From positions 3,194,043 to 3,258,042 of the forward strand of contig NC_031477.1 of the NCBI RefSeq assembly GCF_000006565.2: a DNA stretch of 64,000 nucleotides. The letters run 5' to 3'. The notes beneath the pieces were generated by a model that was not told where the DNA came from, did no database searches, and was given only the letters and a program-made list of their open reading frames with translations. Origin of the DNA: Toxoplasma gondii ME49. Taxonomy: Eukaryota; Apicomplexa; Conoidasida; Eucoccidiorida; Sarcocystidae. Below, piece by piece: positions 61,313-64,000 of the stretch. The position numbers and the translations under genes were made by a program. Positions within the stretch are counted from its first letter, which is position 1. The number at the start of each line of letters is the position of its first letter.

Positions 61313-64000
61313 ATGGAGAACGTGGACGAAATGAACACGACGACGGAGGTCAAGTGCGTCTACAACGGACGCCTGGAAGTTCCGACAGCGTCGGGTGTCG
61401 AGACACCCGAGTGCGGGCAGTGGGACCCGGCGCGTTTTCAGTGGCGCAGTGTGCGGGTGTTTCTCGACGACGGCGGCCTGCGTTTCTGGAACAACTTGAT
61501 TTCGATTCTGGATATCGCGACTGTCGACATTGAGCCTGCGTCGGAGTCTTCGCGTCTCGTGCTCGTTCACATGGACCAGGCGTTTCCGACGCTCTCGAGT
61601 CCGTTTCCTCCCTTCTTCAGAAGCTCGTTGTTTTTCCCCAGCTCCGCGCCGCCGGGTCAGACCTCCTTGGTGCTTCGCATCCCCACAAACGTCGCAGAGG
61701 GGCCGAGCGACTACGGGGACTTGCTCACCGGTCTGCTCCTGCTCCAGAAGACCGCGGCCTTTCTCGGCGGCCTCCGGCCGATGTTTCGCCGACTCCGCGA
61801 CCAAGCGATCTGCGCTGACGAAGTCCGCAACGAGTTCTTGGCCTTCCAGCTCCGCGAAAGCGCCCTCACGCGTCCCGATACCGGCGCTCTCGCGGAACAG
61901 TTCCTCCAGTCTCTCCCCGCGGATCGCGCCCAAGTGCTTCGCGCCGGCTTTCTCCAGCGCGACTGCTCCGTGCTCGAGGAGGCCGTCGCGTACGTCCCGG
62001 TTGTGGTGTATGAACACCTGCGGGCGGCTCTCCCGCTCCTCCCGCAGCTCTCCGTGGACCCCACGAAGTACCGCGTCTGGCGCCAGGCCTTTCTGCACGC
62101 GAACGCGGACAATCCAGAGCTCTGCGAGTGTCTCTCGAGCCCGGCGCGGTCTCCGCGGTCCCCCTCGCGCGCGCGTCTGTTGGCAGAGGTTGCGCGCGCG
62201 ACAAGGCCAGCCTTGGGTGGCGACACAAAGACTGGCGAAACGCCAGTCAAGCCGAACCTGCAGACGCCTGCTTCAATTCACATGGGTGTACCGCTGCCCC
62301 TGCGCCTCCCCGAGGTGTTGCCTTTCAAACTCTCCGCAGGCGGATGTCGCATCGCGAAGGGTCGGACGTACCGGTGCGAGGACGCCTACTTTCTCCTGGA
62401 GCGCGAGGGCGCCTTCGGAGTCTTCGACGGCGTCGGGAGCTGGGCCGCCGAGGGGATCGACGCCTCCAGGTTCTCCACGGCTCTCGCTCACGCATGCAGC
62501 GCCCTCGCTCAGGAGCACCTGCAGCCTGGCGCGGTGTCTTCCCGTTTCGCGCGCCTCAATGTGAATCTCCGGGCTCGGGAACTCCTCGGCGAGGCGCACT
62601 CCCGAGTCCGGCGCGAGAATCCCTCGGCCTGGGGCAGCAGCACGGCTGTCGTGGGCGTCTTCGACAGCTACCTAGGTCAGCTCGGCGTCGCTTGTCTCGG
62701 GGACTCCGTGTTGACGGTGCTGCGGAGACAGATGATGCCCAAACAGCTTCAGTTCATGGCCGCGGGCGCGCGCGCGACGACTGCGGCGCAGATCCTCTCT
62801 GCAAGCCCTTCGCAGGTCCCGCGCCTGATCCGAAAAATCCGGTATCGGAGTCTCGAGCAACGCTGGTCGAATGGCGCTCCTTACCAGCTCTCGAACTTGC
62901 CGCCTGAACACGAGTGGGACGCGCTACGAGATCAAGGCTTCGAGCGCTTCGTTGAAGTCCTTCAGCGAATCGACAACGTCGGAGACAGTGCAGACATGGC
63001 GCGGGGACCCGCACAGCCCCTCGTGATGCATCCTGGAGACCTCATTCTCCTCTACAGCGACGGAGTCGCCGACAACCTGTTCGACAAAGAAATCGAAGTC
63101 TTTGCGTCTCTCGCGATCAGCCCCGAGGAAGCCGTTGCCATGGGCCTGGGCAGAGACGCGTGCACCAAGGCACAAGATGTCGCCGACATGATCTGCAAGC
63201 TCGCCAGACGAAGAGCTGCGGATAGGGTACGTCTCTGCGGGGGTTCATGGTTTATATGAAGGGCGTCCGGAGACGCAGAGAAACAGACATCGTGTGTGTG
63301 TCTCGGACAGACACAGACGCTCTGCCAGCCACGCACCTCTCAACATTCAGGTGGACAGGCATTTGAGACAAGAGCCTTTTGTGGGGACGTTGAGTTTCTT
63401 TTTCAGAGATCTCGCGTGAGTAGAACGCCTGTTCGGAGCCTTTTTCTTCCACGTTTGGATCTTCTCTCTTGGATTCGGTCCTCTTCGGCTCTTCCTCGTT
63501 TCTATGCTCTGCGTTCTGGCCTCTCTCTCCGTCTCTCTCCCCTTTAAACCGTCTCCGCGTTTCTCTGTGTTCTCTCCCTTCTAAGCTGCATCCCGCATGT
63601 TCTCGTCTCTGCTTCTCTGCGCTTTAGGCCTTCGACAAGCCTTTCGTTCCAGGCCCTCCAGGCGCGCGCCATGTGCCGCCGGGCCGCGGCGACGCGTCGA
63701 GCGCGGCGGCGAGGCGAGGAGCGAAGCGCGACGACATCAGCTGCGTGGCTATTTGGGTCGAGGGCTTGCCAGATCCGTCTTTTGAATCGTGCAAGGCCTC
63801 TGTCCCGACCTCGACTTCCGACGGTGGCGCTTCGCCCCCGACAGAGGCCTGCGCGGCCTCTACAACTGTCTCCGAAGAGAGCACCGGGGTCGCTGTGGCG
63901 ACTCCCCCACAGCGTGAGGAACCTCAGCCTCCTCCAGACATTTCAGCGCCTGCGCCTGAGTCGGGTGGAGAGCCGCCAGTTGGCGAGCTTGGGTCGTGTG
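61313..64000 (+). CDS. PTC7-like PP2C protein phosphatase, 3' end beyond the window
   Basis: This is a metal-dependent serine/threonine phosphatase. Exon 1 is 61313-63226 (GTACGT donor) and exon 2 starts at 63628 after CTTTAG, running past the window end; 762 residues are visible. The start codon sits in CACCATGG, an ideal context, and begins MENVDEMN. About 330 N-terminal residues precede the catalytic domain; the first 60-70 (VKCVYNGRLEV, then FQWRSVRVFLDDGGLRFW) look like a PH-type fold, which is inference. PP2C motifs in order: RCEDAYF (Asp357), FGVFDGVGSW (Asp372), GSSTAVVGVFD, ACLGDSVLTVLRR, LILLYSDGVADNLFDKEI, and KRDDISCVAIWV in exon 2. These fit the PTC7 subgroup. About 90 residues are inserted between the GDS and SDG motifs, more than in typical PTC7 proteins. 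The C-terminus after the catalytic domain is Pro/Ser/Glu-rich. No mitochondrial targeting signal is evident. Confidence 0.93.

Noticed and set aside
61103..62098. 331-codon minus-strand open frame
   Set aside because: It is antisense to the PP2C exon; the plus strand carries all phosphatase motifs in order.
1..64000. CRISPR arrays, insertion sequences, bacterial-type operons, rRNA genes
   Set aside because: No spaced direct repeats, transposase motifs or rRNA-like sequence were seen. The intron-rich gene structure is eukaryotic.

Overview
The window is nuclear DNA from an apicomplexan. It most resembles a tissue-cyst coccidian of the Toxoplasma / Neospora / Hammondia group, but the species cannot be fixed from sequence alone. 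The reasons are intron-rich genes with GT(G/A)AG(T/A) donors and pyrimidine-rich CAG or TAG acceptors, GC-rich exons, CT-rich introns carrying (TA)n tracts, and a degraded gene with an Apple/PAN-type cysteine pattern of the kind common in micronemal proteins. I rebuilt the exon structures by hand from splice sites, reading-phase continuity and conserved family motifs.

Layout. (1) 2158-14257, plus strand: a 15-exon USP7/HAUSP-type deubiquitinase of 2297 residues with MATH domain, Cys/His/Asp catalytic centre, C-terminal UBL region and a conserved C-terminal tail. (2) 14258-23924: 9.7 kb with no gene I can support, containing TA microsatellites and a long palindrome. (3) 23925-35623, plus strand: a 19-exon ABCG half transporter of 766 residues, with the nucleotide-binding domain followed by six membrane segments. 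(4) 37760-39834, minus strand: at least five exons of an unrecognised, beta-strand-rich protein that is convergent with the ABCG gene; its 5' end is unresolved. (5) About 40.6-49.9 kb: a gene-poor block almost free of TA tracts. It holds a small secreted-protein ORF followed by a frameshifted Apple-like relic. (6) 49975-55252, plus strand: a six-exon secreted HAD-type phosphatase resembling App1/DUF2183, with a long uncharacterised C-terminal part (921 residues). (7) 55253-61312: mostly non-coding, with a decayed 142-bp tandem repeat, a G-rich tract and a possible short secreted-protein gene. (8) 61313-64000, plus strand: a PTC7-like PP2C phosphatase that runs off the window.

The genes do not form an operon or an obvious pathway. 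They are independent eukaryotic loci: ubiquitin removal, membrane transport, lipid or phosphoester hydrolysis in the secretory route, and phosphoserine/threonine dephosphorylation. I did not find a convincing new multi-gene system. The most promising unknowns are the minus-strand beta-rich protein, the C-terminal half of the HAD protein, the Apple-like relic, and the recurring G-runs just inside 5' splice sites.
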